Shown: positions 34,492-42,864, numbered from the stretch's first letter. The stretch is DNA of 42,864 nucleotides from an uncultured Clostridia bacterium (GCA_944377315.1 CALWEM010000003.1:1-42864); one strand, 5' to 3'. Program-made: numbers and translations. The notes: generated from the sequence alone by a model not told the origin.

Positions 34492-34493
34492 GG

Positions 34494-36599
34494 ATGGAAG
34501 AGATTATTTTGGTGGGCAATCCCAACTCTGGAAAAACCACATTATATAACGCTCTCACAAAGGCGAACGAGCATATTGGCAACTGGCACGGCGTGACAGT
34601 GGAAGAAAAGAAAAAAGAGATGAGAATCAATGGTAAGCTTTATCTTTTGGTGGACACGCCCGGGCTTTATTCTCTTTCGCCACTCTCTTTTGAAGAAGAA
34701 GTTTCTTTCAAGATTATTGAAGAGAAGAAATATAAAAAAATCATTAATATTTGCGACAGAAATAATCTTCAAAGAAATTTATATCTTTCCTTGTGCCTTA
34801 TTGAAGAAGGGTTGGATGTTGTTATTGCCATAAATGAAATTGACAAGAAGGTGAAATATAAAGTTGATGAGAAAAAACTCGCATCCATATTGGGTGTGAG
34901 TGTGGTTTCCATTAATGCCGAAAAGAAGTTTGGCGTGGAAGAGTTAAGAAATGCCATCAAAAATGAAAGTAAAGAAAAAACACTTCCATATCTTAAAAAA
35001 ATTGATTTTTCGAGTGTTAAAAAGTATTTTTCCACTTTTTCTTTGAAAGAGCAAGAAATTTTTGCCATTAAAGCATTCGAAAAAAACAAAAACTTTTTCA
35101 AATTCAAGGGTTTTAGCGAAAAAGAAATTGAAGAAATTTTTGCTTTGACGCCAGAGGATAGTTTGGAAATTTTGTCCGAATGTCGCTATCAATTTCTCGA
35201 TGAAGTGATCAGTGAATGTTGCCAAAAAGCTGATTTTGTTTATGGAAAAAACAAGTTCGATAAAATTTTACTCAACAAATATCTCGCCTTTCCAATTTTT
35301 ATCTTGATTATTGGGTTTATCTTTTTTCTGACCTTTTTCTCTTTGGGTGCTTTTTTGAGTGACATATTAGCCAAGCTCCTTGACCTTGCCACTTCACCAC
35401 TACTTTCTCTTCTTGAAAATTCGTTGGGTGACAGTTGGATATATTATTTTTTTTCTGATGCCATTTTTGGCGGATTGGGCACAATACTTTCTTTTTTGCC
35501 ACAAGTTGTTTTGCTGTTTTTCTTTTTGAGCGTTTTGGAAGACAGTGGCTATCTCTCTCGCGTGGCGTTTATCTTTGAAGATATTTTGGTGAAAGTTGGA
35601 CTTTCTGGCAAGAGTGTATACACATTATTGATGGGTTTTGGCTGTTCAACAACTGCCATAATGACGGCAAGAAATATGGACGACAAGCACAGCAAAATCA
35701 AAACCGCTCTTCTTTGCCCATATATGAGTTGTTCGGCGAAAATTCCGATATACACCGTGATTGGTGGAGCGTTTTTTGGAGCAAAAAATATCTTTGTCAT
35801 TATGCTTCTATATTTTTTGGGCGTTTTGGTGAGTTTGGCAGTGTCATTAATTTTGGATAAAACCATTTTGAAAAGTCAAAATCAGACATTCATTTTGGAA
35901 TTTCCACCCTATCGTTTAAGTTCGCCAAAAAGACTGGGAAATATTTTGAAAAATAACTTGAGAACCTTTCTTTTAAAAGTGGGAAGTGTGATTATTGCGA
36001 TGAATATCATCGTTTTTCTGTTGTCGTCTTTCACTTTCAAATTTCAATTTGTTCAAGATGGAAGTGGAAGCATTTTGGAGTCAATAGGCAGATTTTTATC
36101 GCCACTTTTTGAGCCACTGGGCTTTAATAACTGGGCGATTGTTTCGGCACTTTTGGCAGGACTTGTGGCAAAAGAAGTTGTGGTGTCTTCAATTGCAATG
36201 TTTAATGGTATTGACAGCAGTGCACTTGAACTTGTTTCATCATCCATTTTACTTCCAACAAGCGTTGTCTATTTTTCATCGACCGCTTCCGTTCTTTCAT
36301 TTTTGGTGTTTTGTCTTCTATACACTCCTTGCCTTGCATCCATTTCAATGATGAACAGTGAAATTGGTGCAAAGTGGACGATTTTTGGTGTTATGGTGGA
36401 ACTTGTGGTGGCGTATGTTGTGAGTCTTTTGGTGTATAACATTGCACTTGCCTTTGAAATTTTTGGATTTCTTTCCACATTTTTTGTTATTTTAGGCATT
36501 CTTTTGGTGGTTTTTTCAGCGATATATATTTTCCATATTGTGAAAAAGAAAAGGTGTCCACATAACTGCCAAGATTGTTCTCGAAATTGTGAAAAATAA
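34494..36599 (+). CDS. feoB: Ferrous iron transporter FeoB
   Basis: A GTP-dependent Fe(II) importer. The 701 residues begin with the G domain: P-loop GNPNSGKTT (8-16), switch 1 GNWHGVTVE (usually GNWPGVTVE), DTPG (54-57) and a NEID in place of the usual N-x-x-D spacing context. About eight membrane spans follow from residue ~260 with the two GATE regions (MGFGCSTTAIMTARN; LAGLVAKEVVVSS). The tail CPHNCQDCSRNC is a small Cys cluster often seen in FeoB C termini. A GGTGTAGGG stretch precedes ATG 34494. Confidence 0.96.
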   Translation: MEEIILVGNPNSGKTTLYNALTKANEHIGNWHGVTVEEKKKEMRINGKLYLLVDTPGLYSLSPLSFEEEVSFKIIEEKKYKKIINICDRNNLQRNLYLSLCLIEEGLDVVIAINEIDKKVKYKVDEKKLASILGVSVVSINAEKKFGVEELRNAIKNESKEKTLPYLKKIDFSSVKKYFSTFSLKEQEIFAIKAFEKNKNFFKFKGFSEKEIEEIFALTPEDSLEILSECRYQFLDEVISECCQKADFVYGKNKFDKILLNKYLAFPIFILIIGFIFFLTFFSLGAFLSDILAKLLDLATSPLLSLLENSLGDSWIYYFFSDAIFGGLGTILSFLPQVVLLFFFLSVLEDSGYLSRVAFIFEDILVKVGLSGKSVYTLLMGFGCSTTAIMTARNMDDKHSKIKTALLCPYMSCSAKIPIYTVIGGAFFGAKNIFVIMLLYFLGVLVSLAVSLILDKTILKSQNQTFILEFPPYRLSSPKRLGNILKNNLRTFLLKVGSVIIAMNIIVFLLSSFTFKFQFVQDGSGSILESIGRFLSPLFEPLGFNNWAIVSALLAGLVAKEVVVSSIAMFNGIDSSALELVSSSILLPTSVVYFSSTASVLSFLVFCLLYTPCLASISMMNSEIGAKWTIFGVMVELVVAYVVSLLVYNIALAFEIFGFLSTFFVILGILLVVFSAIYIFHIVKKKRCPHNCQDCSRNCEK

Positions 36600-36602
36600 A
36601 AT

Positions 36603-36631
36603 TTGACAATAAGTAAAAAATTTGGTATAAT
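36603..36631 (+). promoter_or_regulatory. Perfect consensus promoter of the zinc-ribbon gene
   Basis: TTGACA (36603-36608), 17-bp spacer ending TGG, TATAAT (36626-36631). It ends only six bases before the ATG at 36638, so the expected transcript start coincides with the start codon. Confidence 0.85.
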
Positions 36632-36637
36632 AAAAAT

Positions 36638-37108
36638 ATGGAGAAAGAAGTGAAAAATTCAAATGAAAAACATAGAAAGATAAAGAATTTGTATCGCAAA
36701 TTGAAAATCGCTGCCTTTTGCGTTTTGGGGGCTGGTATTATTTTGATTGTTCTGGGTGCTGTTTTTATCGCCAAATCCATTATTCCCGCTGGCATTCCTT
36801 GCCTTGTGATTGGTTTTATTTCAATGGGGATTTCCTTGATGCTTTTGATGACTGGGTTTATTCCAAATTTTTCTAATTACACGATTAAATCCACACAATA
36901 TATTCAAGATATCAACAAGGAAGAACTTGAAGAGATGATGTCAACAAGGGCGGAGATTACCAAGGAAGGAGCAAGTGTCCTTTTTGACGCCTTCAATGAG
37001 AGTGCCAACAAAGCGAAAGAGCAAAGGAAGAAGGTGTATTGCAAGCATTGTGGACAACAAATTGATGAGGACTCTCGATTTTGCAAGTTTTGTGGAAAAG
37101 AACAATAA
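36638..37108 (+). CDS. Small membrane protein with C-terminal zinc ribbon
   Basis: The 156-residue product has a basic start, two spans (~24-46 and 50-73), a helical cytosolic linker and a C-terminal zinc ribbon (YCKHCGQQIDEDSRFCKFCGKEQ). Proteins of this layout are common in Firmicutes and mostly uncharacterised. No Shine-Dalgarno is present; with a perfect promoter ending six bases before ATG it is the clearest leaderless candidate here. A terminator follows. Confidence 0.8.
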   Translation: MEKEVKNSNEKHRKIKNLYRKLKIAAFCVLGAGIILIVLGAVFIAKSIIPAGIPCLVIGFISMGISLMLLMTGFIPNFSNYTIKSTQYIQDINKEELEEMMSTRAEITKEGASVLFDAFNESANKAKEQRKKVYCKHCGQQIDEDSRFCKFCGKEQ

Positions 37109-37134
37109 AACACCGGCTTGGTGTTTTTATTTTT
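37107..37134 (+). terminator. Terminator after the zinc-ribbon gene
   Basis: AAAACACC pairs with GGTGTTTT around a 5-nt loop, followed by TATTTTTT; the last bases of the gene are inside the stem. Confidence 0.85.
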
Positions 37135-37179
37135 TAAAATTGGTTGCCTAATTGAAGTAAAATATGATATATTGAAAAT

Positions 37180-38487
37180 ATGAGTAAACCAGTTGTCGCA
37201 GTTGTTGGAAGAGCAAATGTTGGGAAATCCACCTTTTTCAACAAGATATGCGGAAAGAGATTGAGTATTGTGGACGATGTTGCGGGTGTCACTCGCGACA
37301 GGCTTTATGCTGACGCTGAATGGTGTGGGCGAAAGTTTACCATTGTCGACACTGGTGGTGTGGAGTTCAAAACAGATGATGTTTTCCAAGACGAAATCAA
37401 AGAACAAGTGGATTTGGCTCTTGAAAACGCCAATGTGATTGTTTTTCTTGTGGACGGCAAAGCGGGTGTGACACTTCAAGATATGGAAGTTGCCAAAATG
37501 ATAAGAAAAAAAAGACTGCCAATTGTTTTGGTGGTGAACAAACTCGATAACTTTGACATTTCCAGCATCTATGATTTTTACACATTGGGTGTGGGCGATC
37601 CAATGCCAATTTCTTGCACGCAAGGAAAAGGGATTGGTGATGTTTTGGACAAGGTGGTGTCATATTTTCCAAAAGAAGAGAAAAATGAAGAGTTAGAAGG
37701 TGTTAAAATCACTTTGGTTGGACGACCAAATGTTGGAAAATCATCACTTGTCAATCGACTTTTGGGGAAAAAACGAGTGGTGGTGAGCGATATTGAAGGC
37801 ACAACGCGAGATGCTGTCACGGTGCCGTTTAGGTGCAATAAGAAAGACTACTATCTCATTGACACGGCAGGGTTAAGGCGTCAGCGTGGTGTGGAAAAAG
37901 AAAGTGTGGAAGGTTATTCTGTCCTTCGCAGTATGAATGCCATTGAAAGTGCGGATGTTGTTTTGGTGGTGTTTGATGCTTCAAAAGAGATTGCCGAGCA
38001 AGATGTTCGCATTGCAGGATATGTTCACGAAGCGGGCAAACCCAGCATTATTCTTGTCAACAAATGGGACTTGAAGACGATGGACAAAAATAAGTATATC
38101 GAAAATCTCAAACAAAAACTTGCTTTTATGTCGTATTTTGTTGTGCTGTTTGTTTCTGCCTTGACAGGGAAAGGTTTGAGCGAAATAATGGAAGCGGTGG
38201 ACAAGGTGTTTGAGAATTCGTCAAGAAGAATAACAACCGGCGTTTTGAATGATATTTTGCAAGATGCGATTTTGAATTTTGAGCCACCGGCAAAAAATGG
38301 TAAAAAAGCAAAAATAATGTTTGCGACACAGGTCAGCACAAATCCGCCAAAGTTTGTTTTCTTTTGCAAAGACCCAACACTCATCAACTTTTCATATCAG
38401 CGATATCTTGAAAACAGACTGCGAGAGAAGGTGGATTTTTCTGGAACACCGATTGAACTTGTGTTTAAAGGTAAGGAGGACGAATGA
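37180..38487 (+). CDS. der: Ribosome assembly GTPase Der (EngA)
   Basis: A double GTPase needed for 50S subunit maturation. The 435 residues have G domain 1 (GRANVGKST, DTGG, NKLD), G domain 2 (GRPNVGKSS, DTAGLRRQ, NKWD) and a C-terminal KH-like domain (~350-435). No ribosome site precedes ATG 37180; possible -10 hexamers TATGAT (37163) and TATATT (37168) are very close. The stop overlaps the plsY start (ATGA). Confidence 0.97.
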   Translation: MSKPVVAVVGRANVGKSTFFNKICGKRLSIVDDVAGVTRDRLYADAEWCGRKFTIVDTGGVEFKTDDVFQDEIKEQVDLALENANVIVFLVDGKAGVTLQDMEVAKMIRKKRLPIVLVVNKLDNFDISSIYDFYTLGVGDPMPISCTQGKGIGDVLDKVVSYFPKEEKNEELEGVKITLVGRPNVGKSSLVNRLLGKKRVVVSDIEGTTRDAVTVPFRCNKKDYYLIDTAGLRRQRGVEKESVEGYSVLRSMNAIESADVVLVVFDASKEIAEQDVRIAGYVHEAGKPSIILVNKWDLKTMDKNKYIENLKQKLAFMSYFVVLFVSALTGKGLSEIMEAVDKVFENSSRRITTGVLNDILQDAILNFEPPAKNGKKAKIMFATQVSTNPPKFVFFCKDPTLINFSYQRYLENRLREKVDFSGTPIELVFKGKEDE

Positions 38488-39230
38488 GCGGATATATTTT
38501 CCTAATAATTTGCATTTTGGTGGGATATTTTATTGGTAGCATCAATTTTGCGAGAATACTTGCGTGGGCGTTTAACAAAAAAGACATAACAAAAGAAGGC
38601 AGTCACAATCCTGGCACGATGAATATGTTAAGGACGCAGGGTTTTGGCGAAGCAATTTTGACACTTGTGTTGGATGCCATAAAAAGCGGTCTTCCTTCGC
38701 TTGTTGCCTACTTCATTTTTGAACATTTCTTCCAAATTGGGCATTTGGCGTATTTTGTGACAGCCTTTTCAGCAATAATTGGTCACTGTTTCCCAGTTTA
38801 TTACAATTTTAAAGGCGGAAAAGGGGTGGCATCAACTTTTGGGCTCTTCACTTTTCATCCGACCCTTTGGTGGATATCACTCATTGCGTTTGTGATTTGT
38901 TTTTTGCTTCTTCTTTTTGTGATAAAATATGGCTCGGTCATCTCTTTCACATACATTCTTTCGATGTCAATTGTGGCGACTTGCCTTTTTGTCATCAATT
39001 CCATTCCAAACTTTATTCCAATCGTTGTGATTATTTGGGTGAATGTGGTGTTGATTTTTGCTCTTCATCACGCCAATTTGAAGCGTATATTCACCGGCAA
39101 AGAAAATAAGGTGGATTTGATGGAAAAATTGAAAGGAAAGAAAAAGGAAAGCGTGGAAGAAGAAAAAAAGACGGAAGAAAAGGTGGAAAACAAAGAAGAG
39201 AAGAAAGATGACGGAAAAGAAACTCATTGA
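38484..39230 (+). CDS. plsY: Glycerol-3-phosphate acyltransferase PlsY with charged C-terminal tail
   Basis: A membrane enzyme using acyl-phosphate to acylate glycerol-3-phosphate, the first step of phospholipid synthesis. Motifs GSINFARI, EGSHNPGTMNMLR and GHCFPVYYNFKGGKGVA are characteristic, with about five to seven spans. After residue ~205 comes an unusual ~45-residue tail almost entirely Lys and Glu. AAGGAGG precedes ATG 38484, which overlaps the der stop by 4 bp. The tail coding region overlaps the next gene by 23 bp. Confidence 0.94.
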   Translation: MSGYIFLIICILVGYFIGSINFARILAWAFNKKDITKEGSHNPGTMNMLRTQGFGEAILTLVLDAIKSGLPSLVAYFIFEHFFQIGHLAYFVTAFSAIIGHCFPVYYNFKGGKGVASTFGLFTFHPTLWWISLIAFVICFLLLLFVIKYGSVISFTYILSMSIVATCLFVINSIPNFIPIVVIIWVNVVLIFALHHANLKRIFTGKENKVDLMEKLKGKKKESVEEEKKTEEKVENKEEKKDDGKETH

Positions 39231-39573
39231 ATATATTGAAGAAGAATATGGTGTCAAGTTCGACAATCCTTTTGAAGATGACGAAGCTAAAGTGTTTCGC
39301 CACAAAGGTAATCGCAAATGGTTTGGGATTCTGATGAAGGTGTCACTTCAAAAACTGGGCAAAAAAGAGAGTGAAGTGGTGGATATCTTGGATGTCAAAA
39401 CCGACCCACTTATTCGTGAGCCAATGTTGAGAAAAAAGGGTGTGTATGTGGCATATCATATGAACAAAGTCCACTGGTTGACCATTGTCTTGAAAGAAAT
39501 TGCCGATGATGACCTCAAGTTTCTTCTTGATTTAAGTTTTGATTTAACAAAAGAAAAAAGGAGTTTGAAATGA
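39208..39573 (+). CDS. MmcQ/YjbR-family protein
   Basis: A 121-residue protein resembling the MmcQ/YjbR (CyaY-like fold) family: KLIEYIEEEYGV, HKGNRKWFGILMKV, LDVKTDPLIREPMLRKKGVYVAYHMNKVHWLTIVL, DDLKFLLDLSFDLTK. The biochemical role of the family is not settled. AAGAGAAGAAAG before ATG 39208 is a moderate ribosome site inside the plsY tail. Its position between plsY and spoIVA is where gpsA often lies in Firmicutes. Confidence 0.85.
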   Translation: MTEKKLIEYIEEEYGVKFDNPFEDDEAKVFRHKGNRKWFGILMKVSLQKLGKKESEVVDILDVKTDPLIREPMLRKKGVYVAYHMNKVHWLTIVLKEIADDDLKFLLDLSFDLTKEKRSLK

Positions 39574-39587
39574 AACTTCTTTTTTTG
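39555..39587 (+). terminator. Terminator overlapping the MmcQ-like stop codon
   Basis: AAAAAGGAGTTT pairs with AAACTTCTTTTT around GAAATG; the gene's TGA (39571-39573) is in the loop region. Confidence 0.8.
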
Positions 39588-39637
39588 TTCTATCTTCAAA
39601 TTTTTTTTCATAAGATAAGTTAAAGCGTGGAGGTCTT

Positions 39638-41116
39638 ATGGAAAAATACCAAATATATGAAGATATAAAGTCACGAACAAATGGAGATATATATGTTGGC
39701 GTGGTCGGCCCAGTTCGAGTGGGAAAATCCACTTTCATCACCGAGTTTATGAAAAAACTTGTGATACCAAACATTGAGAATGAAAATTCCAAAGTTCGTG
39801 CGATTGATGAACTACCGCAAAGTGCAGACGGCAAGACTGTGATGACAACACAACCTCGGTTTATTCCAAACGAGGCGGTGAAAATCTCGGTGGCGGACAA
39901 AATCAACTTGAAAGTGCGAATGATTGATTGTGTGGGGTATATGGTCAGCGGAGCAATGGGGACAAAGGAGAACAACAAACCCAGACTTATCAAAACTCCG
40001 TGGTCAGATGAAGAGATGACTTTTGAAAAAGCGGCAGAGTTTGGCACGAGAAAGGTTATGGAAGAGCATTCCACCATTGGCGTTGTGGTGACAACAGACG
40101 GCAGTGTGACGGATTTGGAGAGAGCCAACTATCTTGAAGCCGAAGAAGAGATTGTCGGTGATATGAAAGCCACCCAAAAGCCGTTTGTGATTGTTCTTAA
40201 CACCAAAAATCCACAAAGTGCAGAGAGCAAAAAACTTGTGCAAAGTTTGAGTGAAAAATATTCCGCTCAAGTGGTGGCGATGAATGTGAAAGAGATGAAA
40301 GAAAGCGATGTGGACAGAATTTTTGAAAAACTACTTTTGGAATTTCCAGTGACGAGCATCAAGGTGAATATGCCAAAATGGATTTCAGCTCTTCCATTCT
40401 CAAGTCCAATCATAAAAGAAATAACAGGCGAAATCAAAAAATTTGGCAACAGCGTCAACAAAATTGGAGATGCAAACAAGGACGCGGTGATATTTTCGGA
40501 AAGCGAAAGTTTTGACCCAATCACATTTTCAAATGTGGAAATGGGTGAAGGTGTCATTCGTTTCAGCGTCATTCCAAAGGAAAATCTTTTCTACACCGTT
40601 CTTTCAAATGAATGTGGCTTTGAAATCAAAGACGATTTTGAACTTGTGTCATATATAAAAGATTTGGCGACCGCAAAAATTGAATATGACAAACTTAAAA
40701 CCGCACTCACAGAAGTTGAAGAAAGTGGCTATGGCATTGTTGTGCCAAAACAAGAAGATTTTGTTCTTCAAGAGCCAGAAGTTGTCAAACAAGGCAATCG
40801 CTTTGGCGTGAAAATCAAAGCCACCGCTCCAAGTTTGCATATCATCAAGGTTGATGTGGAAACAGAAATGACACCGCTTGTGGGCAGTGAAACACAAAGC
40901 CAAGATTTGGTGAACTATCTCAACGAGCAGTTTGAAAATAACAAAGAAAAGATTTGGGAAACAAACTTGTTGGGAAAAAGTTTGTCGAGTATGGTGGGCG
41001 AAAACATCTCCTCCAAAATTGTGATGATGCCAACCGATGCTCAAAGAAAAATGCGAAAAACCTTGGGAAGAATCATAAACGAAGGCAAAGGCGGGGTTTT
41101 GTGTATTCTTCTTTAA
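39638..41116 (+). CDS. spoIVA: Stage IV sporulation protein A
   Basis: The mother-cell ATPase that polymerises on the forespore as the base of the coat. The 492-residue protein has Walker A GPVRVGKST (24-32), the TTQPRFIPNEA and DCVGYMV segments, a long middle domain and the conserved C terminus GKGGVLCILL, whose last residues bind SpoVM in Bacillus. TGGAGG precedes ATG 39638. Its partner in clostridia, SipL, is represented at 5501. Confidence 0.97.
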   Translation: MEKYQIYEDIKSRTNGDIYVGVVGPVRVGKSTFITEFMKKLVIPNIENENSKVRAIDELPQSADGKTVMTTQPRFIPNEAVKISVADKINLKVRMIDCVGYMVSGAMGTKENNKPRLIKTPWSDEEMTFEKAAEFGTRKVMEEHSTIGVVVTTDGSVTDLERANYLEAEEEIVGDMKATQKPFVIVLNTKNPQSAESKKLVQSLSEKYSAQVVAMNVKEMKESDVDRIFEKLLLEFPVTSIKVNMPKWISALPFSSPIIKEITGEIKKFGNSVNKIGDANKDAVIFSESESFDPITFSNVEMGEGVIRFSVIPKENLFYTVLSNECGFEIKDDFELVSYIKDLATAKIEYDKLKTALTEVEESGYGIVVPKQEDFVLQEPEVVKQGNRFGVKIKATAPSLHIIKVDVETEMTPLVGSETQSQDLVNYLNEQFENNKEKIWETNLLGKSLSSMVGENISSKIVMMPTDAQRKMRKTLGRIINEGKGGVLCILL

Positions 41117-41120
41117 AAAA

Positions 41121-41151
41121 GATGAGAGTTTTCTTCAAACTCTCTTTTTTT
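41121..41151 (+). terminator. Terminator after spoIVA
   Basis: GAGAGTTT (41123-41130) pairs with AAACTCTC (41136-41143), followed by seven Ts. Confidence 0.9.
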
Positions 41152-41179
41152 ATATTTTTGAAAAAATACGCGAATTTGT

Positions 41180-41208
41180 TTGGTAATTTGCCCAAAAAGA
41201 TTTATAAT
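41180..41208 (+). promoter_or_regulatory. Promoter of the surface-protein gene
   Basis: TTGGTA (41180-41185), 17-bp spacer, TATAAT (41203-41208), about 29 bp before the ATG. AAGGAG follows at 41227-41232. Confidence 0.7.
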
Positions 41209-41237
41209 AATTTTATAGAATTTTTCAAGGAGATAAT

Positions 41238-42864
41238 ATGAAAAAGTTTTTGATTTCTCTTTTTTCAATACTATTTCTTTTAACCGCAACCGTCACAGGT
41301 GGCGTTTTATTATATGAAACCAACTTCGAACAAGCGGGGGGGGGATTTCACAAGATGAAAAAGAAGATGCAAGTGAATTAATAACCGATGATGACACAAC
41401 TTCATATGTCAAGGTGGACGAGATATATGATGACAACAGCCTAAAATTCAATCGAACAAATTTAACCACACTTTTAAGATACATAACCGGAAACGAAAAT
41501 GCTGGTGTGAATGATGAAACAATGGCGTCAATAAACTCAATGGCAGAAAACGCGACAACATCGGCAGATATTCGTGAAAAAGTTTTGACAAACACAGAAA
41601 TTCCGAAATCAAACGGACAAGATGTGATTGTGACACTGGGCGGTCTTGACTGGCAAGTTGTTTATCTTTCGCAAAATGACAGTGGTGACAATGTGCTAAC
41701 GCTGTGGCTTGCCAACAGCACTGACACTTCTTCTTGGTCAAGCGGGTGGAGTTCTAATACAAATGATGTAAGTTATCCCTGTAATATGTATGGGAGCTCA
41801 TATATTCGTGCAGTGACGTTAAATAACGGCGGAAAATATGCAATATCAGAAGAAGAATTATCAGAAGAACAATCAAAAGATGCCACAAACAAGTTTGCAA
41901 GATTCACAATGGAAGAAGTTGAAGGAAGTTTGACCGATTATATTGTCAAACCAAATGAAATAGGCTGGCAACAGTATCAAAGTGCAGCAGCAACAAATCC
42001 AATTTTAATGAATTATTATCCAAATGATAGTTTAAATAATCCAGCAGATATAGGTTTAGAAGGAAGATGGTATACTTCTTTATATAATTATAAAGACAAA
42101 GAAGGGTACAATGCTTGGGGAAATGATTATATTTGGCTTCCAAGTATGGCGGAAACGGGATTTAATGACTCAAATGTAGGTCTGTGGAAGATTTCAATAT
42201 TTCAAAGTGCAAATACTGGCATTTCTTGGCTCCGTTCAGGAGCCTCTAATTATGAGCATAGTGCTGTCTATCTCTACCCGTTCGGTGGTGGTGATCTCGA
42301 CATTGTCAGCGGTTTTCACGCTGTGCGACCTGCGTTTCATTTGAATTTGGATGAAGTTTATGATAATATAACTCTCACAACAATCACACTGGACTCTCAA
42401 AATGAAAGTGAGAACAGATATATCTATCAAAGATATGGTGTTGGGTTCTATTCGGACTCTGAAACAATGGAGATGATAACTTCCGTTGAGATTCCAACCC
42501 GCACTGGTCACACTTTCAAAGGCTATTACACTGATGAAGATGGCTCTGGCACAATGGTGATTGACGAAAACGGGAACATTCTTGTTTCCAACACATTTTT
42601 CCAAGAAAATCGCACCATATATGCTCTTTGGCAGGTTAACAAGTATCCTTTTGATGTGAATGCGTATGTTAATGATATTGGTGGCGAAAACGGAACGGGT
42701 TTTGAAGAATTTACTTTTAATATATACCGAAACGGCGATCTTATTATGAGTAACACAAAAGACTTTTATCTTTATGAAGACTATGGCACAGAAATGACTG
42801 TTGAGATAAATTCGTATCCAAATGGTTATTATTTTGACAGAATGAGATATGTGATATGGGATCT
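41238..42864 (+). CDS. Large secreted surface protein, frame-shifted at a G9 tract and running off the window
   Basis: ATG 41238 after AAGGAG encodes a signal peptide (MKKFLISLFSILFLLTATVTGG) and then meets nine Gs at 41336-41344. In the present frame it stops about 15 codons later. From 41345 a different frame (starting ISQDEKEDASELITDD) stays open to the window end, over 500 codons, with typical surface-protein content: a DUF6273-like domain (LDWQVVYLS ... WLRSGASNYEHSAVYLYPFGGG ... VRPAFHLNL) and an InlB/Listeria-Bacteroides-type repeat (YGVGFYSD...PTRTGHTFKGYYTDEDGSG...IYALWQV). Seven or ten Gs would join the parts. It may be phase-variable, degenerate or mis-sequenced at the G run. Confidence 0.8.
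41336..41344 (+). repeat. Homopolymeric G9 tract
   Basis: Nine consecutive Gs just after the signal-peptide region, in an AT-rich genome where I noticed no comparable G run elsewhere in the window. Confidence 0.9.

Noticed and set aside
1..42864. tRNA, rRNA or prophage genes
   Set aside because: None recognised by eye on either strand; a covariance search would be needed to exclude a tRNA fully.

Overview
The window is a contiguous, densely coded, AT-rich stretch of a chromosome from an endospore-forming Gram-positive bacterium of the Clostridia/Firmicutes type. The sporulation content shows this directly (sipL-like, spoIIR, sleB, ypeB, spoVG, spoIIGA, sigE, sigG, ylmC-like, spoIVA), as do the low G+C, strong AGGAGG-type ribosome sites and consensus sigma-A promoters. 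TGA is used as a normal stop (sigG, ftsW, der), so the code is standard. MurE carries a DNPR motif, which points to meso-diaminopimelate peptidoglycan. I cannot place the organism more precisely; an uncultured gut Clostridia lineage is a guess from gene style. I saw no rRNA, tRNA, CRISPR array, transposase or prophage.

Layout. 1-5.4 kb: the end of pyruvate phosphate dikinase, a two-gene operon (a Lys-rich amphipathic-helix protein of unknown function plus a bacterial PH-domain membrane protein), an orphan minus-strand gene and veg. 5.5-10.3 kb: a spore block (sipL-like, spoIIR, sleB-ypeB, spoVG). 10.3-23.5 kb: a rearranged division and cell wall cluster, murC - alpha/beta hydrolase - murF - ddl, a divergent uridine kinase-like gene, then murE - mraY - murD - ftsW - murA - divIB. 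murG, murB, ftsL, a penicillin-binding protein, mraZ and rsmH are absent here. 23.5-25.3 kb: a small unknown gene and a leucine-rich-repeat gene interrupted by an in-frame TGA. 25.3-29.3 kb: serS (minus), ftsA, ftsZ. 29.4-34.2 kb: a second orphan minus-strand gene that is a distant paralogue of the one at 4.5 kb, spoIIGA-sigE-sigG, a ylmC-like gene framed by inverted arrays of a novel structured repeat of about 96 bp, and nrdR. 34.2-36.6 kb: feoA-feoB. 36.6-41.1 kb: a zinc-ribbon membrane protein, der, plsY, an MmcQ/YjbR-like gene and spoIVA. 41.2 kb to the end: a large secreted surface protein whose signal peptide and body are put out of frame by a run of nine Gs.

How it fits together: the wall genes make lipid-linked precursor and the FtsA/FtsZ/FtsW/DivIB septum. 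SpoIIR and SpoIIGA connect septation to sigma-E activation in the mother cell, sigma-G follows in the forespore, SpoIVA and its SipL-like partner build the coat base, and SleB/YpeB degrade cortex at germination.

The points most worth a second look are the ~96-bp repeat family with two covarying hairpins, whose first hairpin contains the stop codons of both sigG and nrdR; the G9 tract in the surface gene (phase variation or assembly error); several genes with a -10 box immediately before ATG and no Shine-Dalgarno (leaderless mRNA candidates); the paralogous orphan pair; and the amphipathic-helix/PH-domain operon.
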